36,271 nt of DNA from an uncultured Clostridium sp. Lineage in GTDB: Bacteria; Bacillota; Clostridia; TANB77; CAG-508. The notes beneath the pieces were generated by a model. The model was not told the DNA's origin. It saw only the letters and a program-made list of their open reading frames with translations, and ran no database searches. The stretch spans positions 1 through 36,271 of the forward strand of contig USNR01000017.1 of assembly GCA_900556135.1 (NCBI GenBank), read 5' to 3'. The translations under genes and the position numbers were made by a program. The stretch's first letter is position 1, and each line of letters opens with the position of its first letter. Positions 1-7,880 of this stretch are shown in pieces.

Positions 1-211
1 CATATTCAACGTGTGCTGTGTTGATTGTGATTCCTCTTGCTTTTTCTTCTGGAGCACCATCGATTTGATCGTATGCTTCATATTTAGCTTTTCCTAATAA
101 GCTTAAGTATTTTGTAATAGCTGCTGTTGTTGTTGTTTTTCCATGGTCAACGTGTCCGATTGTACCAATGTTAACGTGTGGCTTTGATCTAACAAATTTT
201 TCCTTTGCCAT
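1..211 (-). CDS. tuf: Elongation factor Tu, N-terminal part (cut by window edge)
   Basis: EF-Tu is the GTPase that delivers aminoacyl-tRNA to the ribosome. Reading from an ATG at 211, the 70 visible residues begin [20 protein letters not shown] and contain the P-loop GHVDHGKTT and the switch-I region [13 protein letters not shown], which are diagnostic of EF-Tu. A strong Shine-Dalgarno (AAAGGAGG) sits just upstream. It is the last gene of the rpsL-rpsG-fusA-tuf order, 445 bases after the fusA stop. The 3' part lies beyond base 1. Identity is certain from the visible motifs; whether the remainder is intact cannot be seen. Confidence 0.97.
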   Translation of the reverse strand, partial: MAKEKFVRSKPHVNIGTIGHVDHGKTTTTAAITKYLSLLGKAKYEAYDQIDGAPEEKARGITINTAHVEY

Positions 212-471
212 TTATATTTCCTCCTTTAATTTAAATTTTAACTAAAATTTTCATTTTACTTTTAAGTTTCGTAAATTTATCTTCAACATACATAAGTATA
301 ATTTCATCAAAATCTACCCACTATTTCAGTAATTTTCAATTTCGATTAAAATTTATTAATTATTTTAGTGATTTAAGCTCACCACTCTATTTTTATTTTT
401 TTAAAATTAATAACTTAATATCAATCATTTGCATTTTATAACATTTCTATTAAAAATGCAAGTGTTTTCAA

Positions 472-594
472 TTATTTTTCATTTTCCTCTGCTTCTTTGG
501 TCATTTTTTTAGCCAAATTTTGAACTTCTTCATTGAATCCTTTTACTACTTGTTTATAAAAATTTGAACTAATATGTTTTTTTGATTTCAACAT
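472..594 (-). CDS. Possible small basic/acidic protein (40 aa) after fusA
   Basis: A 40-codon frame starts at ATG 594 and reads MLKSKKHISSNFYKQVVKGF followed by a Glu/Lys-rich, probably helical tail ending at a TAA at 472. Its start overlaps the stop of a 15-codon frame (588-635) in the arrangement ATGTTGA. That upstream frame starts at ATG 635 behind a good Shine-Dalgarno (AAAGAGG, 5-6 bases away). The arrangement fits translational coupling, or a single small gene of about 55 codons broken or joined by a frameshift. I recognise no family. It could be non-coding; confidence is low because the frame is short and the composition is biased. Confidence 0.3.
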   Translation of the reverse strand: MLKSKKHISSNFYKQVVKGFNEEVQNLAKKMTKEAEENEK

Positions 595-635
595 CTTTTT
601 AAGTTTTCTCGAAAGAAATTTCTATCTTTATGCAT
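588..635 (-). CDS. Possible 15-codon leader/upstream ORF
   Basis: A very short frame from ATG 635 to TGA 588 encodes MHKDRNFFRENLKRC. It is supported mainly by a well placed AAAGAGG ribosome binding site at about 641-647. Its TGA overlaps the ATG of the 40-codon frame at 594. It may be the 5' part of one small gene with that frame, or a coupling leader. Confidence 0.25.
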   Translation of the reverse strand: MHKDRNFFRENLKRC

Positions 636-656
636 ATAATCCTCTTTCCTTATAAA

Positions 657-2747
657 CTAATCTTGCTTTTTAGTTCTAGATGCAACAATTTGCTCTAATA
701 CAGATTTTGGAACTTCTTCGTAATGGCTTGGTTCCATTGCATATGTTCCTCTTCCTTGAGTCTTAGAACGTAAGTCTGTCGCATAACCAAACATCTCTGA
801 TAGTGGTATAAATCCTCTTATTATTTGGCTACCATTTCTAGCTTCCATACCTTCCATTCTTCCACGTCTAGAGTTTATATCTCCAATAACGTCTCCCATG
901 TACTCTTCTGGAACTGTTATTTCAACTCTCATTATTGGCTCTAATAATACAGATTTACCTTGTTTACATCCTTCTTTGAATGCCATTGAACCTGCAATCT
1001 TAAATGCCATTTCTGAAGAGTCAACCTCATGGTATGATCCATCTACTAGAGTAGCTTTAAAGTCTATAACTGGATATCCAGCAAGAACTCCAGATTCAGC
1101 TGCTTCTCTAACTCCATCTTCAATAGGTTTGATATATTCTTTTGGGACAACACCACCAACGATTTTGCTCTCAAATTCTATACCTTTACCTGGCTCTAAT
1201 GGTTCCATTTCTAGCCAAACATCACCATATTGTCCACGTCCACCTGATTGACGTATGAATTTACCTTGAACTTTAACTTTATTTCTGATTGTTTCTTTGT
1301 AAGAAACTTGTGGTTTACCTACAGTACATTCAACCTTGAATTCTCTCTTTAATCTATCTACTATGATATCTAAGTGTAACTCACCCATACCAGCGATAAT
1401 TGTTTGTCCAGTTTCATGATCTGTATATGTTTTGAATGTTGGATCTTCTTCAGCTAATTTTGCTAAAGCAATTCCCAACTTTTCACTATTAGCCTTATCT
1501 TTTGGCTCTATAGCTATATCAATAACTGGCTCTGGGAATTCCATAGATTCTAATATAACTGGATGAGCTGGATCACATAGTGTATCACCAGTTGAAACTT
1601 CTTTTAGTCCAACGGCTGCTGCTATATCACCTGCATATACCTTTGTTATATCCTCTCTGTGGTTAGCATGCATTAATAGGATTCTTCCTATTCTATCTTT
1701 TTTATCTTTGTTGGCATTTAATACAGTTGAACCTGCATCTAATGTTCCAGAATAAACTCTGAAGAAACATATTTTTCCAACGAATGGATCAGTAGCTATT
1801 TTGAATGCTAAAGCTGCGAAAGGCTCGTTATCATCTGTCTTTCTTTCTACTTCGTTTCCATCTTCGTCTACACCTTTAATATGAGGTATATCTAATGGAG
1901 ATGGTAAGAAGTCAACTACTGCATTTAATAACTCTTGAACACCTTTATTCTTGTATGAAGAACCACATGTCATTAGAATTAAGCTATTAGATATAGTACC
2001 TTTTCTTAATCCTTTTTTGATTTCTTCGATTGTTAATTCTTCACCTTCTAGGTATTTCATCATTAATTCATCATCTTGTTCAGCTGCAGCTTCAACTAAT
2101 TCAGCTCTATATTTTTCTGCATCTGCTTTCATATCTTCAGGAATATCACATTCTTCAATGTCTTTTCCTAAGTCATCCTTATGAATAAATGCTCTCATTT
2201 TGATTAGGTCTACAATACCTTGGAAATTATCTTCAGCTCCAATTGGTAATTGGATTGGTACTGGGTGAGCTCCTAATCTTGTTTTTATTTGGTCTATACA
2301 TCCGTAAAAATCAGCACCTGTAATATCCATTTTATTAACATATACCATTCTTGGTACTTGATATTTATCAGCTTGTCTCCATACTGTTTCTGATTGTGGT
2401 TGAACTCCACCTTTAGCAGCTAGTACGAGTACAGCACTATCTAGAACTCTTAAAGATCTTTCAACCTCAACAGTAAAGTCAACGTGACCTGGTGTGTCGA
2501 TGATGTTAATTCTATGACCTAACCAACGGCAAGTTGTAGCAGCAGAAGTAATTGTAATACCTCTTTCTTGCTCTTGAACCATCCAGTCCATAGTAGCTTC
2601 ACCTTCATGAACTTCACCTATTTTATGTGTTTTTCCTGTATAGAAAAGTATTCTCTCAGTTGTTGTTGTTTTACCAGCATCAATGTGAGCCATAATTCCT
2701 ATGTTTCTTACTTTCTCTAAAGGAAACTCTCTTTTTGTTTCAGCCAT
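657..2747 (-). CDS. fusA: Translation elongation factor G
   Basis: EF-G is the cytoplasmic GTPase that drives translocation on the ribosome and, with RRF, ribosome recycling. The 696-aa product is full length for the family. The GTPase motifs are visible: P-loop AHIDAGKT at residues 20-27, DTPGHVD at 84-90 and NKMD at 138-141. The C-terminal part carries the expected domain IV/V sequence, for example [15 protein letters not shown] and [18 protein letters not shown]. The ATG at 2747 follows a strong GGAGG site. It lies downstream of rpsG, separated by a 329-base gap containing two repeat elements, and upstream of tuf, so this is the classical str operon. Nothing is odd in the protein itself. 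Confidence 0.98.
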   Translation of the reverse strand: MAETKREFPLEKVRNIGIMAHIDAGKTTTTERILFYTGKTHKIGEVHEGEATMDWMVQEQERGITITSAATTCRWLGHRINIIDTPGHVDFTVEVERSLRVLDSAVLVLAAKGGVQPQSETVWRQADKYQVPRMVYVNKMDITGADFYGCIDQIKTRLGAHPVPIQLPIGAEDNFQGIVDLIKMRAFIHKDDLGKDIEECDIPEDMKADAEKYRAELVEAAAEQDDELMMKYLEGEELTIEEIKKGLRKGTISNSLILMTCGSSYKNKGVQELLNAVVDFLPSPLDIPHIKGVDEDGNEVERKTDDNEPFAALAFKIATDPFVGKICFFRVYSGTLDAGSTVLNANKDKKDRIGRILLMHANHREDITKVYAGDIAAAVGLKEVSTGDTLCDPAHPVILESMEFPEPVIDIAIEPKDKANSEKLGIALAKLAEEDPTFKTYTDHETGQTIIAGMGELHLDIIVDRLKREFKVECTVGKPQVSYKETIRNKVKVQGKFIRQSGGRGQYGDVWLEMEPLEPGKGIEFESKIVGGVVPKEYIKPIEDGVREAAESGVLAGYPVIDFKATLVDGSYHEVDSSEMAFKIAGSMAFKEGCKQGKSVLLEPIMRVEITVPEEYMGDVIGDINSRRGRMEGMEARNGSQIIRGFIPLSEMFGYATDLRSKTQGRGTYAMEPSHYEEVPKSVLEQIVASRTKKQD

Positions 2748-2816
2748 TTTCTATTTATCCTCCTTCTCTATATATTTTAATATTTTTTAATTTTCATAAT
2801 TAATTCTTCTATTCAA

Positions 2817-2937
2817 ATTTTAATTAGAAGCCTCTATAACAAGGTAACAAAATCAAAAATACCGCAGGCGTATGTGTATACGTTGAGGATATTTTTAGAT
2901 ACAAGTTAACGCAGTTAGACGTAGCTTTAATTAAAAT
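2817..2937. repeat. Structured repeat element, copy 1 (rpsG-fusA gap)
   Basis: This is one of four related elements found in the two str-operon gaps. It folds as one long imperfect hairpin. The outer arms are ATTTTAATTA (2817) and TAATTAAAAT (ending 2937). The mid stem pairs AAAAATACC with GGATATTTTT, leaving a bulged A. The apical stem is CGTAT-GTGT-ATACG around 2868-2882. Copies 1 and 3 resemble each other (AAAAATACC type), and copies 2 and 4 resemble each other (AAAAAAGCGCAGAT type). The pairing is retained although the paired bases differ between copies. Confidence 0.75.
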
Positions 2938-2952
2938 TTCTTTATTTTCTTT

Positions 2953-3075
2953 AATTTAAACTAGGAACAAGTATTGCAAGGCAGTCTAGCTAAAAAAGCG
3001 CAGATAATACGTGTGTATATCGAGCATTTTTTATGCGACGACTAACGCAACAAGACGCAGTTCATCGTTTAAATT
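2953..3075. repeat. Structured repeat element, copy 2 (rpsG-fusA gap)
   Basis: The outer arms AATTTAAAC (2953-2961) and GTTTAAATT (3067-3075) are perfectly complementary, and the right arm stops one base before the rpsG stop codon. Inside, TTGC pairs with GCAA, AGTC with GACT, AAAAAAGC with GCATTTTTT (bulged A), and the tip is GAT-A-ATAC-GTGT-GTAT-ATC. Its internal sequence is close to copy 4 (3855-3966), but the outer arms and tip stem differ in a pairing-preserving way. Confidence 0.75.
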
Positions 3076-3076
3076 T

Positions 3077-3547
3077 CTAGAATTTGTAATGAGCAAAAGC
3101 CTTATTAGCTTCAGCCATTCTATGCATATCTTCTTTCTTCTTAAATGCTCCACCATTTCCAGCAACAGCATCCATTATTTCAGCTGCAAGTTTCTCAGCC
3201 ATAGTTTTTTCATGTCTGTTTCTTGCATATGTTACAAGCCATCTTAAACCTAAAGTTTGTCTTCTTTCTGGTCTAATCTCTAATGGTACTTGGTATGTTG
3301 CACCACCAATTCTTCTAGCCTTAACTTCTAGAACTGGCATTACATTATTTAGTGCAGCTTCAAATACTTCTAATGGATCTTTTTGCTCTTTTTCTTTTAT
3401 GATATTAAATGCATCATAAACTATAGTTTGAGCAACTGTCTTTTTACCGTCAAGCATAACATTGTTTATTAATTTTGTAACAACTTTGCTATTATACATT
3501 GGATCTGGTAAAACTTCTCTTTTTGCTATATATCCTTTTCTTGGCAC
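3077..3547 (-). CDS. rpsG: 30S ribosomal protein S7
   Basis: S7 binds the 3' major domain of 16S rRNA and nucleates assembly of the 30S head. The 156-aa product is the usual length and begins [20 protein letters not shown]. It contains the characteristic [20 protein letters not shown] and [14 protein letters not shown] segments. The start codon is GTG at 3547, behind an AAAGGAGGG Shine-Dalgarno. It lies between rpsL and fusA, with an unusually long gap on each side (426 and 329 bases); each gap contains a pair of hairpin repeats. Confidence 0.98.
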   Translation of the reverse strand: MPRKGYIAKREVLPDPMYNSKVVTKLINNVMLDGKKTVAQTIVYDAFNIIKEKEQKDPLEVFEAALNNVMPVLEVKARRIGGATYQVPLEIRPERRQTLGLRWLVTYARNRHEKTMAEKLAAEIMDAVAGNGGAFKKKEDMHRMAEANKAFAHYKF

Positions 3548-3739
3548 TATTCTTCCCTCCTTTTAAAATTTGATACTAATAATTACCTAGTATCATAGGT
3601 ACTCTAAAAAGTTCAATACTAAATACTTCTCGAAACTTTTTCAGTTTAGTGCTATATAATTTATTTTAAATTTAAGTACCTTAAATTAATAAGTTATATG
3701 CACTATATTGTAGATCTACTACTTTAAAATTCTCCATAT

Positions 3740-3850
3740 ATTCTGAAAATTAGAAGCAAGTATAACAAGGCAACCGAATCAAAAATACCGGAAATGTACA
3801 TGATGTACGTTGTTTACCTTATTTTTATTTACTTGAAATTTCTGCAGAAT
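3740..3850. repeat. Structured repeat element, copy 3 (rpsL-rpsG gap)
   Basis: The outer arms are ATTCTG (3740) and CAGAAT (ending 3850), followed inward by CAAGTA pairing with TACTTG. The core AAAAATA pairs with TATTTTT, and the tip is GTAC-ATGAT-GTAC near 3797-3809. The left half is similar to copy 1 (ACAAGG, then AATCAAAAATACC). It is immediately adjacent to copy 4, so this gap repeats the two-element arrangement of the rpsG-fusA gap. Confidence 0.7.
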
Positions 3851-3854
3851 TTGG

Positions 3855-3966
3855 AATTAGAAACAAGTATTGCGAGGCAGTCTAGCTAAAAAAGCGCAGA
3901 TAGTACGTGTTGTACATCGAGCATTTTTTATGCGAAGACTAACGAAGCAAGACGTAGTTTATAATT
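3855..3966. repeat. Structured repeat element, copy 4 (rpsL-rpsG gap)
   Basis: The outer arms AATTAGAAAC (3855-3864) and GTTTATAATT (3957-3966) pair with one mismatch. Inside are AGTCT/AGACT, AAAAAAGC/GCATTTTTT and a tip GAT-A-GTAC-GTGTT-GTAC-ATC. The inner sequence is nearly identical to copy 2, including the shared block AGGCAGTCTAGCTAAAAAAG. It ends a few bases from the rpsL stop codon, just as copy 2 ends next to the rpsG stop. Confidence 0.75.
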
Positions 3967-3973
3967 TTAAATT

Positions 3974-4387
3974 TTATTTTTTAGGACGCTTAGCTCCATA
4001 CTTAGATCTTCCTTGCATTCTGTCCTTAACACCTGCTGTATCTAATGTTCCTCTTATAATGTGGTATCTAACACCTGGAAGGTCTTTTACTCTTCCACCT
4101 CTTATTAAAACAACACTGTGTTCTTGTAAGTTGTGTCCGATTCCTGGAATATAAGATGTTACTTCGTATCCATTAGATAGTCTAACTCTGGCAACTTTTC
4201 TTAAAGCTGAGTTTGGCTTCTTAGGTGTAACAGTTTTAACAACAGTACATACTCCTCTTTTTTGTGGAGCTCTTCTATCTGTTACCTTCTTCTTCATTGA
4301 ATTATATCCATGTTGAAGAGCTGGTGAAGTAGATTTTGATTTTGTTGTTGTTCTTCCTTTTCTTACTAATTGATTAATTGTTGGCAC
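3974..4387 (-). CDS. rpsL: 30S ribosomal protein S12
   Basis: S12 sits at the decoding centre of the 30S subunit and controls translational accuracy. The 137-aa product begins [12 protein letters not shown] and has the family blocks KPNSALRK (57-64), [10 protein letters not shown] and [11 protein letters not shown] (81-91). The start is GTG at 4387, preceded by AGGAGGTGA with a 7-base spacer. It is the first gene of the str operon, with a near-consensus promoter 67-95 bases upstream of the start. No unusual residues stand out by eye. Confidence 0.98.
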   Translation of the reverse strand: MPTINQLVRKGRTTTKSKSTSPALQHGYNSMKKKVTDRRAPQKRGVCTVVKTVTPKKPNSALRKVARVRLSNGYEVTSYIPGIGHNLQEHSVVLIRGGRVKDLPGVRYHIIRGTLDTAGVKDRMQGRSKYGAKRPKK

Positions 4388-4453
4388 TTAAATTTCACCT
4401 CCTATTTTTTTATTGTTAATTGTTCCAGTATTTGGATTACAATCAGCTTAATT

Positions 4454-4482
4454 ATTTTATCATACTACTTTTGGAAAGTCAA
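4454..4482 (-). promoter_or_regulatory. Sigma-A-type promoter of the str operon
   Basis: On the minus strand, a -35 box TTGACT (4477-4482) and a -10 box TAAAAT (4454-4459) are separated by exactly 17 bases. They lie 67-95 bases upstream of the rpsL GTG. No other good promoter is visible in the 434-base gap. Confidence 0.8.
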
Positions 4483-4821
4483 GGTTTTATTTCCATTTTT
4501 TTATTGTTTCCGTAGGCTTTTGTCGATTTTTGCCATACGATTTTTCTTTATTTTCACGACATTATGTTATATACTTGTTTTTTCTCTTTTATAAAAAGTC
4601 TATATATGAGGACGTGTCATATATGAAAGGTTTAATCCTGTTATGTGTATTGATACTTATATACTTAATTTTAAAACTTTTTTAATGAGTATTACTACAT
4701 ATGAGAAACTCCCACATCTGCAAATGTGGGAGTTAATTTTGTGTCATAAATTAAGTTTCATCCTGCTACTTATATATATACTCTATTTAACATTAAAAGT
4801 CAATCATAATCACTTACAAAA
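4483..4821. other. Gap between the str promoter and the carboxypeptidase gene
   Basis: This stretch holds no supported gene. It contains an 8-base inverted repeat ATATATGA / TCATATAT (4602-4624), which could be an operator or chance in A+T-rich DNA, and the carboxypeptidase terminator hairpin at 4707-4734. Confidence 0.5.
4707..4734 (-). terminator. Hairpin terminator candidate downstream of the carboxypeptidase gene
   Basis: A perfect 11-bp stem (AACTCCCACAT / ATGTGGGAGTT) with a 6-base loop lies 88 bases after the carboxypeptidase stop. The downstream T-tract on the minus strand is short, so termination efficiency is uncertain. On the plus strand it is followed by AATTTTGTG. Confidence 0.6.
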
Positions 4822-5982
4822 CTAAAAAATCGTTCGACACTTTTTGATATTCTCTACGAAATAATCTAACCAACCTTTTTTCTCTATGGTTTTATCACAT
4901 ACTATGTCTACACTCTCTATTATATCGTCATTCTTGCTTATTGTTAAAGTCCCTATCTGTTGCCCTTTCTGGACTGGTGCTTCTGTGCTTGTTATAGTCT
5001 TTATTTCATACTTAACATTATCGAGTTGTTCCTTACTAACTAATATTTCTGTTTTTTCTATATTTCCCAGTCTTAGCTTGATTTTATCTGACTTGCCTTT
5101 TATTATTTCTATTCTATCTGAATTTATTTCTTTCCATTTATTAAACGCTTCTGTTGCTTGTTCTTTAATATTTATCTTTTCAAAATTAGAAAAAGCATAT
5201 TCTATAAGCTTTATACTATCTTTTGTTCTATCTTTTTTTGTGTCTGCTCCAAGTACAATTGTTATAAGGTCCTTATCCCCTCTTTTTACTTCAGTTACCA
5301 AACATCTTCCTGCTCCATTAGTAAAACCAGTTTTTACTCCTACTACTCCATTTAAGCTTCCTAACAATTCGTTAGTATTATTAAGCGCTTTGGCATAACC
5401 ATTTATTGTTATTGTATAATTTTTTGTACCAACTATATTTGTAAATGTTTTATTCTTCAAAGCATAATCTGTTAATTTTGCAAGTTCAGTTGCCGTAGTA
5501 TAGTGTTCTGGATTATCTAATCCATGAGGGGTAACAAAGTGAGTATTTACTAGTCCTAAGTTTTCTGCCTTTTGATTCATCAAAGTAGCAAATCCTTCAA
5601 CAGAACCGCCCACTTCTATTGCCAATGCCACAGCTGCATCATTGCCAGATCTTAGCATTAACCCATATAGTAAATCGTTAATTGTTATTTTATCGTTTTT
5701 CTTTAACCCTAGTCTTGATCCTCCTGTTCCCGCCGCCTTAGACGTTACCGTAACAATTTTATTCAGATCTTCTACATTTTCTAAAACAACTGTTGCTGTC
5801 ATAATCTTTGTCGTAGAAGCCATGGCACATTTTACATCTTCATTTTTTCCATAAATTATCATTTTGGATTTTCTATCATATACAGCACATTTTCTAGAAT
5901 TAAATGTTGGTTCAGTATTTATATTCTTAGATACTTCTTCAATTTCATTATTAGATATAAGCTCGTTTTCCTCTTCATCCAT
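4822..5982 (-). CDS. D-alanyl-D-alanine carboxypeptidase (DacF/PBP5 type, S11)
   Basis: This is a penicillin-binding carboxypeptidase that trims the terminal D-Ala from peptidoglycan stem peptides at the outer face of the membrane. Using the ATG at 5982, the three active-site motifs are STTK (56-59), SGN (112-114) and KTG (217-219). They are followed by a PBP5 C-terminal beta domain and a C-terminal amphipathic segment (GWLDYFVENIKK) for membrane attachment. Length fits the family. The start is abnormal: an in-frame signal-peptide sequence (KRIICIGIITIALLSFGIFN, then YSYADD) lies upstream to about 6063 but has no ATG/GTG/TTG. Its expected start position, 7 bases after AGAGGGTGA, is ATA. The neighbouring GTG at 6073 is out of frame by one base across a run of eight A. 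Family identity is firm; the exact symbol (dacF or another paralog) is not. Confidence 0.92.
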   Translation of the reverse strand: MDEEENELISNNEIEEVSKNINTEPTFNSRKCAVYDRKSKMIIYGKNEDVKCAMASTTKIMTATVVLENVEDLNKIVTVTSKAAGTGGSRLGLKKNDKITINDLLYGLMLRSGNDAAVALAIEVGGSVEGFATLMNQKAENLGLVNTHFVTPHGLDNPEHYTTATELAKLTDYALKNKTFTNIVGTKNYTITINGYAKALNNTNELLGSLNGVVGVKTGFTNGAGRCLVTEVKRGDKDLITIVLGADTKKDRTKDSIKLIEYAFSNFEKINIKEQATEAFNKWKEINSDRIEIIKGKSDKIKLRLGNIEKTEILVSKEQLDNVKYEIKTITSTEAPVQKGQQIGTLTISKNDDIIESVDIVCDKTIEKKGWLDYFVENIKKCRTIF

Positions 5983-6060
5983 ATCGTCAGCATAAGAATA
6001 GTTAAAAATACCAAAACTTAATAATGCAATTGTAATTATACCTATACAAATTATTCTTTT

Positions 6061-6078
6061 TATTTTTTTTCACCCTCT
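6061..6078 (-). promoter_or_regulatory. Ribosome binding site and anomalous ATA start position of the carboxypeptidase
   Basis: On the minus strand AGAGGGTGA is followed by seven A and then ATA (6063-6061), which opens the frame encoding the signal peptide. The spacing equals that of rpsL in this window (AGGAGGTGA, 7 bases, GTG). In the sequence as given, the signal peptide is therefore reached only by ATA or ATT initiation, by slippage in the A8 run, or if the assembly contains an error. Confidence 0.55.
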
Positions 6079-6228
6079 AAAACAATATTTTATATTTATA
6101 TAGATATGCTCTGTTGATTTTTTTATGTGTTAAATTTTTTTAACATATTAATCTCAAATAAAAAGCTCAGCAACAGTTACAACTCCTTTATTGGCTGTAT
6201 CTATTTCTAAGCTTTTATATCTTATTTT

Positions 6229-7728
6229 TTACATATCATTTTTCATATTGTAGAATTGTTGTTTATATGCCTCTTGTTCCGCTTCTTCTTCCGGTGTTAA
6301 CATCTCTCTTTCTCCTCTGTCCATTTCTTTCTCTTGCTCTTGCTCTTGTTTTGCTTCAGGCGTTTGCCTTGCTATCTCTATTTTTTTAGATAAACAATCT
6401 GCTTTAATTTCTTCTATCATTTGTACATATTCATTTAGTGTCTTTCCACATCGTTCAGCTTCTTTGTTAATTGTGGTTGTTGTTCCATCATGAAGCTTTA
6501 TTTCTTCATTATAATTTGTGTAGTTTTCATTTCCTTCTATTGTATCAATATTCTCTAAGCTTGTCTCTTTTGAGTCTAGCTCTCCTTCTATTCCCCTTCT
6601 TCCTAACTGATGCTCCGCATTTTCAACCTTTTTTGTCACATCATACTTACTCGTAATTTTATCATCCATACTTCTTTTTACATTTCCTTGTATACGTTCT
6701 TGTTTTGAAGTTTCTACTGGACTTCCAATCCATTTATTTTCTTCTAATGATTTTCTTAGATATTCTACTTCAATTCTTCCATAGTCTCCCATTGTTATAG
6801 AAAGATTTTTATAAGGATCTCCTGTATTAAACAGTTGTGTAACTTGTTTCTCTTGTACCACTGAGCCATCCTTATTCATTGCATACACACTTTTATCTGT
6901 AGTTGTTGAGCCTCTAGTAGAAAGTTCCGGAATTTCTTCCGCTTCTCCATTTTCATTTATTCCAACAAATTCAAACTTTTTGTTTTCGCTTGCCTTATGA
7001 TTAACTGCTACTACATAAATTTCTTTATATTTGCCCTTTATTCCAGCCACTTCTTCAAATGTTTCACTTCTTGTCACAAAACTTTGTGGTGGAATTTTTT
7101 CGCATGACAAAATACTTGATTTATCCATTCCCATCTTTTTTGCAATTATTTCTTGCTCTTCCTCTTCATTTGGTGCATCTTCTACTTCTTGTTCTTTCTC
7201 CTCCGCTTTTGCTCTATTCGCTTTCATTTCTTCTATCTTTTCAGGAGTATATTCAATCTTATTAACCTTTTTTTCATTGCATTGATCATTTTCTTTTTCT
7301 TCTTCCGGTTCCTTAAGTTCAACTTTTTGACTTTCTAGTTTTTCCATTTCATTCACTAATAATTGTCCATTTTCTATGTTTTCAAACGTCTGCTTATATT
7401 CTTCCGAAAAGGTAATTGTTCCTTCTTCATCCATAGTAGCAATTAGCATATTATTATTATATATTTCACATAATACTCTTTCTTTTTCATTTATAATGCG
7501 CACAACATATGAATCAGATAAATCCACTCCACCTATATTTTCTTTATTTTTTTCATTCTCTATAGGTACTACTTGCAACTCTTTATAATATGTTATTTTT
7601 TCTATCTTTTCTTTTGAATCATTATCATCAATTCTTTTCTGAATTTCATCATATAATTCAATAACTCTATTTTCTATTTGTTCCTGTTTTTCCAGCTCTT
7701 CTTGGCTCACTGTTTTTTCTTCTTCCAT
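6229..7728 (-). CDS. Acidic protein of unknown function (about 499 aa)
   Basis: I do not recognise this protein. It is soluble-looking, with no signal peptide or membrane segment, and extremely rich in Glu and Lys. Predicted coiled-coil or disordered stretches lie in the N-terminal 50 residues, around 140-205 and at the C-terminus (EQEQEKEMDRGEREMLTPEE). Between them is a more globular part around residues 210-350 that contains segments such as KEIYVVAVNHKASENKKFEF and SITMGDYGRIEVEYLRK. I chose ATG 7728 because GAGGTGG precedes it by 5 bases; an upstream ATG at 7746 has no ribosome binding site. It lies just downstream of the terminator closing the T4SS-like operon, so it may be an associated cytoplasmic factor or substrate. 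That is position-based inference only. Confidence 0.8.
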   Translation of the reverse strand: MEEEKTVSQEELEKQEQIENRVIELYDEIQKRIDDNDSKEKIEKITYYKELQVVPIENEKNKENIGGVDLSDSYVVRIINEKERVLCEIYNNNMLIATMDEEGTITFSEEYKQTFENIENGQLLVNEMEKLESQKVELKEPEEEKENDQCNEKKVNKIEYTPEKIEEMKANRAKAEEKEQEVEDAPNEEEEQEIIAKKMGMDKSSILSCEKIPPQSFVTRSETFEEVAGIKGKYKEIYVVAVNHKASENKKFEFVGINENGEAEEIPELSTRGSTTTDKSVYAMNKDGSVVQEKQVTQLFNTGDPYKNLSITMGDYGRIEVEYLRKSLEENKWIGSPVETSKQERIQGNVKRSMDDKITSKYDVTKKVENAEHQLGRRGIEGELDSKETSLENIDTIEGNENYTNYNEEIKLHDGTTTTINKEAERCGKTLNEYVQMIEEIKADCLSKKIEIARQTPEAKQEQEQEKEMDRGEREMLTPEEEAEQEAYKQQFYNMKNDM

Positions 7729-7821
7729 TTCATCCACCTCACACATTATATTTTTCTATCACTTGTTCGTGATAATTTTTTATATTTATTATTATATCAT
7801 GTTTTTTCTATTAAATAAACA

Positions 7822-7864
7822 AAAAGAAACTAGATATTAAATTTTCTAATATCTGGTTTCTTTT
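7822..7864 (-). terminator. Strong intrinsic terminator of the T4SS-like operon
   Basis: A long stem (AAAAGAAAC-AGATATTA paired with TAATATCT-GTTTCTTTT, one internal mismatch) lies 17 bases downstream of the 445-aa gene. On the minus strand it is followed by a T-rich tract (TTTTTGTTTATTT). It marks the 3' end of the secretion operon. Confidence 0.85.
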
Positions 7865-7880
7865 ATGTTATATATTTATT

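Larger units (their letters stand above)
212..656 (-). other. fusA-tuf intergenic region
   Basis: This 445-base gap is very A+T-rich. It holds two small overlapping reading frames (described separately, 472-635) and, downstream of them, an inverted repeat around 430-462 in which TTGCATTTT faces AAAATGCAA across a loop of about 15 bases. That hairpin has no clear T-tract on either strand, so it is a weak terminator candidate. I do not see a convincing promoter for tuf; a -10-like TATACT occurs near 295-300 without a well placed -35. Confidence 0.5.

Noticed and set aside
898..1251. Plus-strand open frames opposite fusA and many other genes.
   Set aside because: They are antisense shadows of well supported minus-strand genes, lack ribosome sites and show no family motifs.
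2817..3966. CRISPR array or insertion sequence between the ribosomal genes.
   Set aside because: There are only four long imperfect hairpins with no regular spacers and no transposase; they fit a structured repeat family better.
4519..4527. TTTGTCGAT upstream of rpsL resembling a Spo0A box (8 of 9).
   Set aside because: A single short match in A+T-rich DNA ahead of a ribosomal operon with a strong sigma-A promoter is likely chance; no second box is nearby.
6126..6145. TGTTAAA / TTTAACA hairpin between the 499-aa gene and the carboxypeptidase as a terminator.
   Set aside because: It is short, purely A+T-rich around the stem, and lacks a T-tract on the minus strand.
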